Shown: positions 22,760 through 32,274, counted from the first letter of the stretch. The stretch: DNA of 64,000 bases from Lasiosphaeria ovina (GCA_033439765.1 JAULSN010000014.1:485881-549880); one strand, 5' to 3'. Numbers and translations are program-made. Notes: a model not told the origin generated them from the letters alone.

Positions 22760-23227
22760 TATAGATATGTTAATTATATAAAGAGATACTATTTAAGTTA
22801 ATTCTAAAGATTAATAACGCTCGCTTTATAATTTCTTTAATCGTAAAGATAATAAATAAGCTAATTATAAAGCGTAATTAGCCGGCGATAGAAATAGCTT
22901 ACTTCCTTCTTAAGCTTCTTATAATTAAAACTAGTTATATTATATAATTTATTAATTATTATAATCCTCGTTATATAAGCGGTAACGTTATTATTATTAA
23001 TAATGAAAATTAAGAAATTTAAGATATTAAGAAGATTTATAAAAAGTATTATTATTAAAATTAAGTAAAATAGGAGGAGCTTACCTTCTTTAAGTTCTTA
23101 ATTATTATTTATTATACTTAATAACCTTAATCTCGCTTTTCTAAAGCCTTAAAGCCTTATATATTTAACTACTTCCCTTATTATAAGCTAATTTATAATA
23201 ATATTAAGTTTAAGGACTTTATATATA
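22760..23227 (+). pseudogene. Helitron polyprotein, central segment 1 (RIPped)
   Basis: Reading through stops gives IISLIVKIINKLIIKR.., PAIEIAYFLLKLLIIKTSY and later EELTFFKFL and FNYFPYYK, which occur in this order in Helitron proteins between the N domain and the helicase (NKL.GERDWSAQEV.H.LL.LPL). It ends at TA 23228-23229, the insertion site of the first 1861-bp pogo copy, and continues at 25093. Confidence 0.6.
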
Positions 23228-23229
23228 TA

Positions 23230-25090
23230 ACGTGCGTGATAAGCGAGTGCACCAGATAAGCGAGTGCACCACTTTCCACGCGACGCACCACCTCCACCTT
23301 CAATCCTCAATTATTCCACAACCCAACATGTCTTCCACTTCAAAAGAGGCACAGATAATTTTAGCCCTTGAAGCTATCCAACGCGATAAAAACCTCACCC
23401 TACGAGCTGCAGGCAAGATCTACGATATTCACCATACAACACTTATACGACGACGCGACGGTAAACCTTCACGACGCGATATTCCAGCCAATTTACGCAA
23501 ACTTACCGATTTGGAAGAGAAAACGATTGTTCAGTATATAATTGAACTATGTGTACGCGCATTCCACCCCCGGCTTTCTTACGTGGAAGATATGGCCAAT
23601 CGATTGCTCCGCGAACGCGACGCGCCCCCTATTGGAGTACGATGGGCTCACAACTTCGTCAAGCGCTAACCAGACCTTCGGACGCGTTTTACGCGTAAAT
23701 ACGACTACCAGAGGGCTAAATACGAAGATCCAACGATTATTCGCGAGTGGTTTACCCTTATGCATAACGTTAAGGTCAAATACGGTATCCTTGACGACGA
23801 TATCTACAATTTCGACGAGACTGGCTTTATGATGGGTATTATTATCGCCACTATAGTAGTTACTACCTCAGATGGCCGCAGTAAGGCTAAACAGGCCCAG
23901 CCTGGTAATCGAGAGTGGGCTATAGTCATCCAAGGAGTGAATACTCTAGGCTGGGCCATCCCGCCATTTATCATCTTGGCTGGGCAATATCACCTTGCTA
24001 ACTGGTATGAAGAATGCAACCTCCCGGCCGACTAGCGTATCGTAATAACCGATAATGGCTAGACTACGAATAAGAAAGGCATAGATTGGATTCGTCACTT
24101 CGATTTCCATATAGCATCTCGTACAAAGGGTACACACCGGTTATTGATCCTTAATGGCCACGAAAGCCACTACTCTAAAGAATTCGATAACTATTATAAA
24201 GAGCATAATATTATTATACTTTATATACCTCCATACTCTTCATATATACTCTAGCCTTTAGATGTTGGTTGTTTTGGGCCTTTGAAGAAGGCGTATAGCC
24301 GCCAAATTGAGCAGTTTATACGGATGAATATCACACATATTAGCAAGTTGGAGTTTCTTTATATATTCAGAGAGGCGTTTTTTACTTCGATCACAGAAAA
24401 GAACATCCAGGGGGGTTTTACCGGAGCTGGCCTTATGCCGTACGACCCAGAGAGGGTGATATCTAAGCTGGATGTGCGTATTCGGACCCCAACACCCCCA
24501 GCCTCAAGCCCAACTACAGCACTACCTTGGGCCTCCTAAACGCCACACAACCCTCGAGAGGCTACCTTATAATCAGCATTTATCAAAACTCGAATTTCCA
24601 ACCATTAGGGCAGCTCTCCAACCCCGATACTGACTGCTGTGGATCGATTAGCCAAAGGTATAATGGCTGTGATGCACGAGGTGGCTCTTCTACGTACGGA
24701 GGTCTCAGCATTACGAAAGGCCAATGAGGGGCTTAGTAAGCGACGGAGAGCCAAAAAAACACGTGTGCGGCTTGGAGGGTCACTTACTGTACAAGAGGCA
24801 TAGGATCTACTGGATCAGAAGGCTGTGGGTGAGCAGTTAGACCAGGAAACACGACAAAATGGTGGTCGTATAGGGGGGTCTCGGACGAAGATTCGGTGCT
24901 ATGGTGTGTGCGGTAAGCCTGGCCATAATGCACGTACATGCAAGGAGGCTGCAGAATCGTCTGATTCATCTGTTTCTGATTCAGTTATTGTAATTTCTTA
25001 GTATGGTTGTATTATAATTGAGAATAGATGTAGTCGGGTGGTGGAAAGTGGTGCACTCGCTTATCTAGTACACTCGCTTATCACGCACGT
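23230..25090 (+). mobile_element. pogo/Fot1-like DNA transposon, copy 1 ('PogoA1'), 1861 bp
   Basis: TIRs start ACGTGCGTGATAAGCGAG and are flanked by TA (23228-23229 and 25091-25092). Each end carries the motif ATAAGCGAGTG(C/T)AC(C/T)A twice in direct orientation within the first 45 bp, likely transposase-binding sites. The transposase occupies 23328-25001. Copies of exactly the same length lie at 58167-60027 and 62092-63952. This is the least mutated copy. It is inserted in the Helitron central region, which resumes at 25093. Confidence 0.92.
23328..25001 (+). pseudogene. PogoA transposase (HTH, DDE, zinc knuckle), broken by RIP stops
   Basis: A 557-codon frame from ATG 23328 to TAG 24999-25001. 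The N-terminus (QIILALEAIQRDKNLTLRAA) is a psq/CENP-B-type helix-turn-helix, followed by a second DNA-binding segment ending GVRWAHNFVKR. The DDE core includes DDIYNFDETGFMMG (first Asp), the VITDNG region, and ILYIPPYSSYIL.PLDVG. The C-terminus has SKRRRAKKTRVRLGG and a knuckle CYGVCGKPGHNARTC (CX3CX4HX4C). In-frame stops occur after HNFVKR, NLPAD, ITDNG, SSYIL, LPWAS and further on, nearly all at positions suiting CAA, CAG or TGG. Without these the protein would be full length for Fot1-like transposases. Confidence 0.88.
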
Positions 25091-25092
25091 TA

Positions 25093-25359
25093 AAGCTTAT
25101 ACTTTATTACTCTTATATTAATATTAAGAACCTTATAAAGGTTAAGTAAATATAATTTAAAACCTTTATTATTATATACCTCTATTATATAAATATCTAC
25201 CTAAACTTATACCCTTATAATTATTATAATATAGTTCTTAATAAGCCTAACGACGAGGATAAGTTTATTAAGGAGCCTAATCGGGTTTAGAATAAACTCT
25301 TATAAGTAGAGTAGTAGCTTCTAACTAACGAGCTTTTAAATATAGGCCTTAATATTAAT
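25093..25359 (+). pseudogene. Helitron polyprotein, central segment 2 (RIPped)
   Basis: Continues the frame of 22760-23227 beyond PogoA1: YLNLYPYNYYNIV, DDEDKFIKEPNRV-like acidic text, then LLTNELLNIGLNINN, matching the EWQLLA..LPNT.LN block of Helitron proteins. It ends at AACGT (25360-25364), the target duplication of the inverted solo LTR. Confidence 0.55.
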
Positions 25360-25364
25360 AACGT

Positions 25365-26141
25365 TATTAAGGAGGTTATATCGATAGAGCATTAATTAGA
25401 TTTCAAGTAGTTAGAAGAGTGGTAGTTATAGAAAGGTTTTAACGGAAGTTAGGTTTGGGACTTCCGTGAGCAAAAAGGAAGGCGGTGAAGGGCGGCAAAA
25501 TAGATGATAATAAAGAGCAAGAAAAGTGGAGCAGAATGGTATTTTGATTATTATAATTAGTCGAAGACTGATGAAGATGTAGTTATTCTAAATATAAAGG
25601 TAGGAAAATAGTTCCCTTATATACCGGCTTGTGTGGACTCGGTTGAACGGAACTCGGCTCTATTCAATACTTCGAATAACGGTCTGAAGCCAACAGAGGA
25701 TCGTTGGCCAAAGTCGTGGCCGGCCCGGCCGGGCCTGCGGCTAGTTGGCCCGGGCCTGTTGTAGGTGGCCGGTAGGTGGCCCGGTCCGCGGCCAAGTGGC
25801 CCTGTGAGCGGCCTGGCTGTTAGAACCGGTTGCCTGAAGGTCGCCTACTGCCCTGGCCGTACGGGGCCAACACCTATGGTAGTTAGATCGATTCTAAAGA
25901 CCGTATACGCGGGGCATTAAGTGGTTATAGTTACATTACGTTATAGTAGGTCCGTAGGTCCGTTATGTATATAAGCTTTGTAGCTTACATAAGGTTACTT
26001 ATGTAAGGACCCACAATTATTTATAGTTATATTATTACGTAAGCAGTATAAATCTATTTATTATATATTTTTACCTCTTATAGTCCTTTTTATATCGTTT
26101 ATTTTATATAAGGTAAAAAATATATATATTAAAAACTAACA
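25365..26141 (-). repeat. Solo LTR, inverted, inserted in the Helitron, TSD AACGT
   Basis: A 777-bp element; on the minus strand it starts TGTTAGTTTTTAATATATAT and ends CCTTAATA. It is flanked by AACGT at 25360-25364 and 26142-26146. Its reverse complement is collinear with 3549-4327. This copy retains a GC-rich middle (about 25700-25880) with many CpA/TpG, so it is much less RIPped than 3549-4327 although both sit in the same Helitron. Confidence 0.88.
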
Positions 26142-26146
26142 AACGT

Positions 26147-27790
26147 TAATCTCCTTAATAATTATTATTAATATTAACTATAACTAGTAACTTTATATTA
26201 GAAAGTATCCCGAGCTCTATACTTAACGCCTTAATTACTAGAAGCTTATAAAGGTAAATAACGCTTTTAATATAAAAGAAGAAGACGTCTTTAAGTTTAT
26301 TATTAACTAGTTAAACCCTTAAGTAACGGTTATTATATAATATTATTATTAAATATTAGGAATAGTTCTTTAATATTAGTTTATATAATTATAACGCGCC
26401 TTAGGATTACTAACTTCTTTTATAAGTTAACGGCTAGAGTAATATTAATAAATCTTATACCTTAAAGGTTATATCTATTACGATTTAATACCTCTTAATT
26501 ACTTACGGCCTTAATTATTCGGTTATTAAGAAGGCTATTCTAACGGGCGTTATTATAAATATAATTAGCGGTTAAATTATTTACTCTTTAATACGCCTCC
26601 CTATTATAATAACTAATTATCTTCTTATATTAAAAATCGCTAACGTTATAAATATTTATTACTAGCTTAAATATTTCGAATACTTTATTCTTAACGAGAA
26701 GTTAATAATTAATATTCGGCTATTTAACTATATTAGCCGGTATATAAAGTAAATCTTCGAGAATAATTATCCCTTTAGCGGTCGTAATATAATATTACTT
26801 AACGACTTTTATTAACTCCTTCTAGTTTAGTAAAAGCCGTTATTTCAGCCTATTAACGCCTTCTATAACCTTTATAATAAAGTAGGCCGTATTAATTATA
26901 AATAGTTTAATAAAACCGTTAAGCTTAAGATTATTATCTATTAAGCTAGCGATAATTATGCTAGTTTCCGTAATACCCTTAACGGCTTATATAATAATAA
27001 ACTTATTCGTTAATATTAGGAATTACTCTCTATATAAGTATAGTTTACTCTTCTTCTTAATAAGTTTGAACGCTTTAATAACGTTATACATATCTATCTA
27101 ACTAATACCCTAATTAAGGAGTTTAATACCAGCTTCCTTAAACGGCTAGATCGTACGGTTATTGTTATTAAGGTAATAAATATAAGCCTTAAGTCTTCTA
27201 AGGTTAAGACTCGTAATATAAGTAACCTTTATAATACGCTCCTTCTTTATATTAGTACCTTAATTATATTAATAAAGAATATTTAAATTACTATCGGCTT
27301 AGTTAATAGGGCTACGGGTTATATTTATAATATCGCTTAGGCTATTAACGTAGAAGACCCTTGCCGCGAGGCTCCCTTTATCCTATTAGTTAAAATAAAT
27401 AAGTATATCGGCTTAGCTTACTTCCCTACCGATAAGGCTATTCTGAGAAATATAATACCGATCTTCTAGTCCTTATAGGACTTCTAGAGCGGTAATACGG
27501 CCTATTCTCGTCGCTAGTTCCCGGTTATTATTATATACGCTATTATGGTTTATAAGTTATAAGGAGCTACGCTTAATAGGGCTATACTTAATATCTTTAA
27601 GCGGGATTTCTCTTCAGGGCTTATGTATATAGCTATCTTACGCGTTACTAGCTTATAGGGCTTAATATTTAACGTTCCTTTTACTCTAAATCAAATCTAG
27701 GTTAAGAATAACGTTATAGGTGCCTTATATACGGCGGATTACTAGCGCCGTATTAATACTAGCGAGGTCTTAGTTCCGGGCTAAATACTA
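26147..27790 (+). pseudogene. Helitron PIF1-type helicase domain (RIPped)
   Basis: Motifs in order, reading through stops: PFSGRNIILLNDFYQLLLV (motif III, normally GDFYQLPPV) near 26780; TLNGLYNNKL; a GLVNRATGYIYNI block near 27300 (normally GLVNGATG); SGNTAYSRR.FPVIIIYAIM with VYKL.GATLNRAILNI (motif VI, normally HKSQGATLDRAVLN) near 27500-27590; and RDFSSGLMYIAILRVTSL.G. These identify the C-terminal superfamily-1 helicase of Helitrons, which unwinds DNA for rolling-circle transposition. The Walker A region near the start is not clearly readable. It is homologous to the GC-richer relic at 37650-38160. Confidence 0.75.
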
Positions 27791-28026
27791 GCTTTAATAA
27801 TTAAATCGATAGCCTTAATACTATACTATTCATCCTATAATTAAGCTATATTTTTTACTTTTAATATAGTATAGCCTTAATACTATACTATTTATCTTAT
27901 AATTAGGTAGTATTATTTACTTTTAATATAATTACCCTTAAGCTAGTCGAGCCAAGGCTATAGGTTATAGTATAAAGCGGGGTTGTCCTTACTAACTTCT
28001 TAGTAAAATGGCCTAGCCACCTATTC
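27791..28026 (+). other. Helitron 3' non-coding segment
   Basis: RIPped sequence matching 37986-38160 (shared CGGGGTTGTCCTTA and TAGTAAAATGGC). A block containing TATAGCCTTAATACTATACT is present twice here (around 27820 and 27870) but once in the other copy. No gene. Confidence 0.6.
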
Positions 28027-28096
28027 CTTCGAGCGAAGCGAGGACAGCCCGCCGCAGGAGCCCCCGGAGGGCCGCCGGAGGCATCCGTTCAGCTGA
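28027..28096 (-). repeat. Short GC-rich dispersed repeat
   Basis: The reverse complement begins TCAGCTGAACGGATGCCTCC and continues through a GGCGGCCCTCCGGGGG core to CGCTTCGCTCGAAGG. Related copies lie at 36908-36969, 38176-38221 (inverted) and 38332-38383. It marks the place where similarity between the two Helitron 3' regions ends. Confidence 0.8.
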
Positions 28097-28100
28097 CCCC

Positions 28101-28270
28101 TGTCACGGCACGGCCGAACTGAGGTCTGTGGTGCCGCAACCATGCCCTAGCTGCAAGCCTGCAGGGCACGCAGACTTCTTCTTTTTCTTTTCCTTTCTTC
28201 AGCTTAGTTATTTACGAATATAGCCATTTCTTACTTGCAGCATTGTCTCTTATATATGCCTGCCTTCACA
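28101..28270 (+). repeat. 170-bp solo LTR-like element, TSD ACCCC
   Basis: Starts TGTCACGG and ends CCTTCACA, with ACCCC on both sides (28096-28100 and 28271-28275). It has the same TGTCACGG start and pyrimidine-rich stretch followed by TTCAGCTTAG as the Gypsy and gag-only LTRs, so it is probably a related family. No RIP is visible. Confidence 0.75.
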
Positions 28271-28329
28271 ACCCCTTCCTGACTGGTTAGGTGGCTTATT
28301 TTATTTGAAAGGATTGAGAACCGGTTGTG

Positions 28330-28415
28330 GTATCCTGGGAACCAGGAAACTAATTGCGGGCGACAACTGATTGAGAACCAATTGCAAACCAGTTGGGGAC
28401 TGAGAGACTGGGAAA
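28330..28415 (-). repeat. Sequence resembling the introns of the 840-1681 gene
   Basis: On the minus strand it reads CCCAACTGGTTTGCAATTGG followed by TTCTCAATCAGTTG, close in style to CCAACAGGTTTGGAACTAG in the intron at 1000-1069. No exon context was recognised here. Confidence 0.3.
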
Positions 28416-28509
28416 GGGGGATTCCTTAGGAAAGCGTTGTAAAGGGAAAGGAAATGGTTTGTGGAAACAGCCGAGTTATGCACTCGTCGTTCAATACAGG
28501 CTGCGGCAT

Positions 28510-28960
28510 GTCAAGAGCACGTGAGTAAGGTTGCAGCAGATGGGGAGTCCAAGCAATGCTTTTAGTGCGGGCGCCATCGGAGGAGCCTGTCTCGGTCACA
28601 GGCATGGCTCCAAGCGCTGGCAACGCAGTTGTTGTACCGCAATTGCACCTCGCCGCCGTCGCCGCCGTCAACACACTTCCGAATGCGGTAACTCGCTCAA
28701 ATCCTTCAAATCTACAATAAAAAGCGAAGCTGACTTCGTGGATCTCGCTTACATAACAGGGCCAAAAATGCAATGAAAACATACAGGCCTACGCACACTA
28801 CTTACAACTAACTACATGCAACTAGCAGCCTTACTGATACATGCCTTCCAATGCCCGGGCAGTTAGTTGCGGGACCCTTCCACTCCGTGTAGGCCTTACA
28901 ACACGACCTTCAGCCACTGCACTGCTTGTTGCCCTGCTAGCCCGGCTCCCTGTGCACGTC
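28510..28960 (+). pseudogene. Mutator-like (MULE) transposase C-terminus plus 3' end, left copy
   Basis: The reverse complement of 38410-38860 matches this segment with interruptions. It includes the last codons of a transposase (CTCCAAGCGCTGGCAA, then ATCTACAATAAAAAGCGAAG, which reads IYNKKRS in the other copy) and a 3' region through GCAGTTAGTTGCGGGACCCT, CACTGCTTGTTGCCCTGC and TAGCCCGGCTCCCT. The frame is shifted here, so this copy is decayed. Its outer end points right, toward the other copy, so the two relics face each other. Confidence 0.6.
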
Positions 28961-28990
28961 GGCTACCCCGAGTGCTTGTGCCCCGAGTGC

Positions 28991-29461
28991 TTATTGCCCG
29001 GCCATCCCGGCTCCCTGAGCCTCGGTTACCACGGAGATCCAGGTCCGGTTCCTCGGTGGATGATTATGCCCTGGATGCTGAAGCTCAAAGGTCCATTTTC
29101 TGTTGTTGCGAACGAGGGCTTTGGCTACCGCCTGCCATTCGCAGCCTCTTTGATCCGCGGTGGTGGTGGTGGTGTTCACTGTTGCGCTCGACTGCAGAAC
29201 TCTTCTACGTCGGCAGCCAAAATCGACCCTGGTTGGCCCGAAGTTCTTGACGGAGTTGGAGGACCGTAGCTTGACTGTTCTGAAGCGGGCAGAAGCGGCC
29301 CAGTCGTTCAAATCATCCATGAGATCATCGAGGGTGTCATATTTGGTGTTGAAAAGCCGATGGCCGGGCGGCGGGTTGGAAAGTCGTGGCGGCGGCGGCG
29401 ACGGCGGCGGCGGCGGCGGCGGCGGCGCATTGGGATCGCCTGGAGCTTCGAAAGCGGCCAT
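28991..29461 (-). pseudogene. MULE transposase N-terminal domain (FAR1/FLYWCH-like), truncated
   Basis: 156 codons from ATG 29461. After a Pro-rich start (MAAFEAPGDPNAPP and a poly-Pro tract) comes the FAR1-like DNA-binding fold: YDTLDDLMDDLNDWA, ARFRTVKLRSSNSV, then RGCEWQAVAKALVRNNRKW and FELQHPGHNHPP, the conserved WRKY-GCM1-type Cys/His end of fungal MULE (Hop-like) transposases. The frame then runs into TAA next to MULE 3'-end sequence, so the catalytic DDE part is missing. It could be an internally deleted MULE or a free DNA-binding ORF. The ATG is preceded by TAGCGATAGAA, similar to the relic at 46395-46710. Confidence 0.65.
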
Positions 29462-29663
29462 TTCTATCGCTAGTTAGCATTTCTATCGCTAATTAGCATT
29501 GTGCGACGATGTGGAGCGATAGAAAATGAAGCCATGCCAATGCGTCGATTGAATTTGATGCCGACAAAGTTTTGGTAGTTGCTGAAGGTTTGGTTACGCA
29601 GGAAGGTAAGGGCCGGGCGACGATGCGGGAAAAAGGGGTAAATCGCTGCGCGGCAGAATGTTG

Positions 29664-29872
29664 CATGAATCCACATGTAAGCCTCCTCGTCACGACTTGG
29701 CTAATTCGCAAAACTTTCGGCACTGAATTTAACTAGCGATACACGCAAAGAGTTAGGTAGACAAAGTTTTTCACACATGAATCCACATGTAAGCCTCCTC
29801 GTCACGACTTGGTCGATTCGCAAAACTTTCGGTACTTGATTTAACTAGCGATGCACGCAAAGATTTAGGTAG
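29664..29872. repeat. 97-bp direct repeat with 15-bp spacer
   Basis: 29664-29760 and 29776-29872 are direct copies (start CATGAATCCACATGTAAGCC, end TTAGGTAG) differing at several positions. They lie directly upstream of the MULE N-terminal ORF and may be subterminal repeats of that element. Confidence 0.85.
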
Positions 29873-30389
29873 CCTAGATTAGCTTCCTCTTAGCTTCCTT
29901 GCCTTCTTTTCTCCCTACATAATAAGCTTTCGATCCGAAAACCTGCTCAAATCTGCTCAAAACACACGGTATACCGTACACAACACTGTTTATGTACGTG
30001 GTGATGCCTCGCGGGTTGGCGGCTAACCGCCTTGACTATGCCGCGGTGCCACACGGGAAAACAAAGGGTGGACCAGCGTACGGCTATGTCGAACTCTGAT
30101 GTCTTCTCCCGGGCCACTGCCGGGAGCTACCTCCTCTGCGTGCTCTATCGGAGCTGCATAAAAGCTGTCCGTACCTCTCCCCAACCCCTCCTCCTCTCTC
30201 TTCCGGATTCGCTCGAAATGGAAAAGAGGTGCTCGCAGTGACCGAGGCGCTGTCTTGTCTAATATTCGAGTTCCGCGCTTCTACTCAACGCCCGACTTCC
30301 GCCGCCGCATTCTCGCCAAAACTCGAGCCTCAACAGCTTTACTTCTTCTTTTCCTTGCACCCCGTTACGGTGCAAACGGTCCTACCCGA
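29873..30389. other. No supported gene
   Basis: Open frames occur on the plus strand but without recognisable motifs. It probably contains upstream sequence of the transporter fragment that follows. Confidence 0.3.
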
Positions 30390-30815
30390 CAAAGGCAACC
30401 TGGTTGCCCGGATTCTCCGATTCGGTGCTGTGTGCGGCGGTGCTTCATTTGGGGGCTCCATCGCCGATGGCATTGGGTGGCGGTGGTGTTTCCTGTCCCA
30501 GGTCCCCGTCTCTGCTCTTGCACTTGTCGTGGGAGCCTTGGTAATCAAAAATCCTGAGGGAGGGTTCGACCTGGGCCGGAGTTTTCGGGACGTTTGGGCA
30601 AAGGTTGACTTCACGGGAGCCTTGCTGCTCGTGACCGCCATCTGCATCCAGCTTGTCGGCCTGAGTCTCGGAGGCAACGAGCTTCCGTGGAGCAGCCCGT
30701 GGGTGATCAGTTCCCTGCTGGGGAGCCTTGTCTTGTTCGCTCTCTTTTTGGTGGTCGAGGCGCAAACAAGCGCCATTCCAGTCATCCCACTCCGTCTGCT
30801 ACGTGGACGCCTTCC
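30390..30815 (+). pseudogene. MFS drug:H+ antiporter (DHA2-like) internal fragment
   Basis: About 140 residues of a major facilitator protein, in frame: a GGASFGGSIADGIGWRWCF loop-helix motif (family form G..GG.IAD..GWRW.F...P) followed by hydrophobic helices VSALALVVGALVI, KVDFTGALLLVTAICIQLVG with LSLGGNELPW, VISSLLGSLVLFALFLVVEA and the PVIPLRLLRGRLP loop. DHA2 transporters have 14 helices, so only four or five are present and both ends are missing. After RLP the frame leaves the family and ends at 30858. The fragment lies 50 bp before the phosphatase ATG, so its 3' end may now act as leader sequence. Probably a rearranged gene piece. Confidence 0.75.
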
Positions 30816-30863
30816 TTGCCTGACAATTGGCGCGAGAGTTATCGCTGTCTATCCTTGATCGAT

Positions 30864-31637
30864 ATGACGGTCGACGGCATGGCGGTCGACGGCCAGGCCG
30901 TGTCCAAGCGGAGCGCGGTGCGTGCCTCCGTCGAGGACGAGTACGGCGCGGACAAGAACACACCCGAACGCCAGTCGCCGAGATCATCCAAGTACGAGGA
31001 AGAAATGGATGAGACGACTGGCCGGAACACCCCAACCAGTCGCCAGCAATCCGACAACACCAGCTCGCAGAATGGGCAGCTCTCCATCACATTGGACCTT
31101 TTCCGTGGAACTGCCGATGGAGCAGACGATTATGCAGGCTACACAAGCCCGCAGCAGCACGATGCGACCATCCCTCTCGACGGCCGCCCGATCAACTTTG
31201 GCGTCGTTGTTCCTGGAGTCTACCGAAGCAGCTTTCCCCAGACCGAGGATCACCTCTTCCTCAAGGGCCTCAAGCTGAAGACTATTATCACCCTGGTCCA
31301 GAAGGACTTCCCCCAGGGATACGAAGCCTTCATGTGCGCCAACGGCATCAAGCACCACGTGGTTGACATGAAGGGCACCAAGAAGGAGGAGATTCCCATC
31401 GCGACCATGAAGACCATCCTCGGCCTCGTCCTCGGCCGGGAGAACCATCCCCTCCTCGTCCACTGCAACCACGGCCGACACCGCACCGGCTGCGTCGTCG
31501 GGGTCATTCGCAAGGCCTCTGGGTGGGACCTGACCGAGGTCCTCGACGAGTACAAGCAATACGCCGAGCCCAAGATCCGCGAATGTGATGTTACGTACAT
31601 CACGCGCTTCGAGCCCGCCGCTCTCACGGACCTCTAG
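30864..31637 (+). CDS. Siw14/PFA-DSP type atypical dual-specificity phosphatase
   Basis: 257 aa, single exon. The N-terminal 100 residues are Ser/Thr/Glu-rich and disordered. The catalytic domain starts at about 110 (INFGVVVPGVYRSSFPQ), continues KTIITLVQKDFPQGY, has Asp168 in VVDMKG, and the signature H200-CNHGRHRTGC with Cys201 and Arg207 (CX5R). It ends in the family tail DLTEVLDEYKQYAEPK and YITRFEP. Plant and fungal atypical DSPs of this group (yeast Siw14, Oca1) hydrolyse inositol pyrophosphates and affect stress and nutrient signalling; all key residues are present. ATG 30864 is chosen because the upstream in-frame codons come from the transporter fragment. Fungal coding composition and lack of RIP suggest it may still be functional. 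Confidence 0.85.
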   Translation: MTVDGMAVDGQAVSKRSAVRASVEDEYGADKNTPERQSPRSSKYEEEMDETTGRNTPTSRQQSDNTSSQNGQLSITLDLFRGTADGADDYAGYTSPQQHDATIPLDGRPINFGVVVPGVYRSSFPQTEDHLFLKGLKLKTIITLVQKDFPQGYEAFMCANGIKHHVVDMKGTKKEEIPIATMKTILGLVLGRENHPLLVHCNHGRHRTGCVVGVIRKASGWDLTEVLDEYKQYAEPKIRECDVTYITRFEPAALTDL

Positions 31638-32274
31638 GCCGGCGAGTCGGAGTCGGGGTCGGGCGCTGTGCCGCGTATCCGCAATTTTTGGCCGCGTTGC
31701 CGTATTTACGGTTGTCGTTCTCGTTTTCTGCATTTTGGCCGCGTTGCCGTATCTACGGTTGTCGTTCTCGTTTTCTGCATTATGTCGGGCAATAAGCCAT
31801 ACGCTTGACGCAAGCTCGCGAGATGAACGAGAAGAAGCAAGCGATGGACGGTACTACCATCTCATGTTGACTCTCGCTCTTTCCGACTTATTTTTTTCTC
31901 GTCGGCCGTCCATCTCTTTTTGTCCTTTTCCTTATTTCCGGTCAGTCAGATCGCTTTGGGGAGCAACCTGCACCGTTCTGTAAATGTTTTCTTTCGGAAT
32001 CTTCTTGTAGGTCACACGTATATGAGATTATATACCAATATCTATTTATATACACGGGACGAATTTGGTTTATCCTGGGTTTAATCTAGTAGGGAACGGA
32101 GGTCTAACGTTATCCTCGATCTGGTGTAGGACATCGGTGACGTTTCTCAGGAACTGGTCGATACCGCCAATCTGGCCAGCTCCGGCGGGCTTGCTTTCCA
32201 GCAGGGCAGTAAGAATCATCGTGATCGCCACGATTTTCATCTTCGGCGGCGCCATTGTCGTGCTGTGCCCAGTA
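31638..32274. other. Intergenic; 47-bp tandem duplication at 31686-31779
   Basis: 31686-31732 and 31733-31779 are adjacent copies of a unit beginning TTTTGGCCGCGTTGCCGTAT with one difference. The rest shows no gene I can support. Confidence 0.7.

Larger units (their letters stand above)
2769..28082 (+). mobile_element. RIPped autonomous Helitron, host of the nested insertions
   Basis: Five separated plus-strand segments read as consecutive parts of one Helitron Rep/helicase polyprotein: N-terminus (2769-3543), Helitron-like N domain (4333-5320), central region (22760-23227 and 25093-25359) and PIF1-type helicase (26147-27790). Each gap is filled by an element with its own termini and target duplication. 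After about 27790 the sequence matches a second, GC-richer Helitron relic (about 37650-38221), and similarity ends near 28082. True Helitron ends (5' TC, 3' hairpin plus CTRR) were not identified, so the outer limits are approximate. All coding parts carry many TAG/TAA from CAG/CAA/TGG. Confidence 0.7.

Noticed and set aside
32070..32255. Minus-strand ORF with signal-peptide-like start (MKIVAITMILTALL)
   Set aside because: Only about 60 codons, unclear intron or stop context and adjacent to PogoC remains. It could be the first exon of a small secreted protein but cannot be supported.
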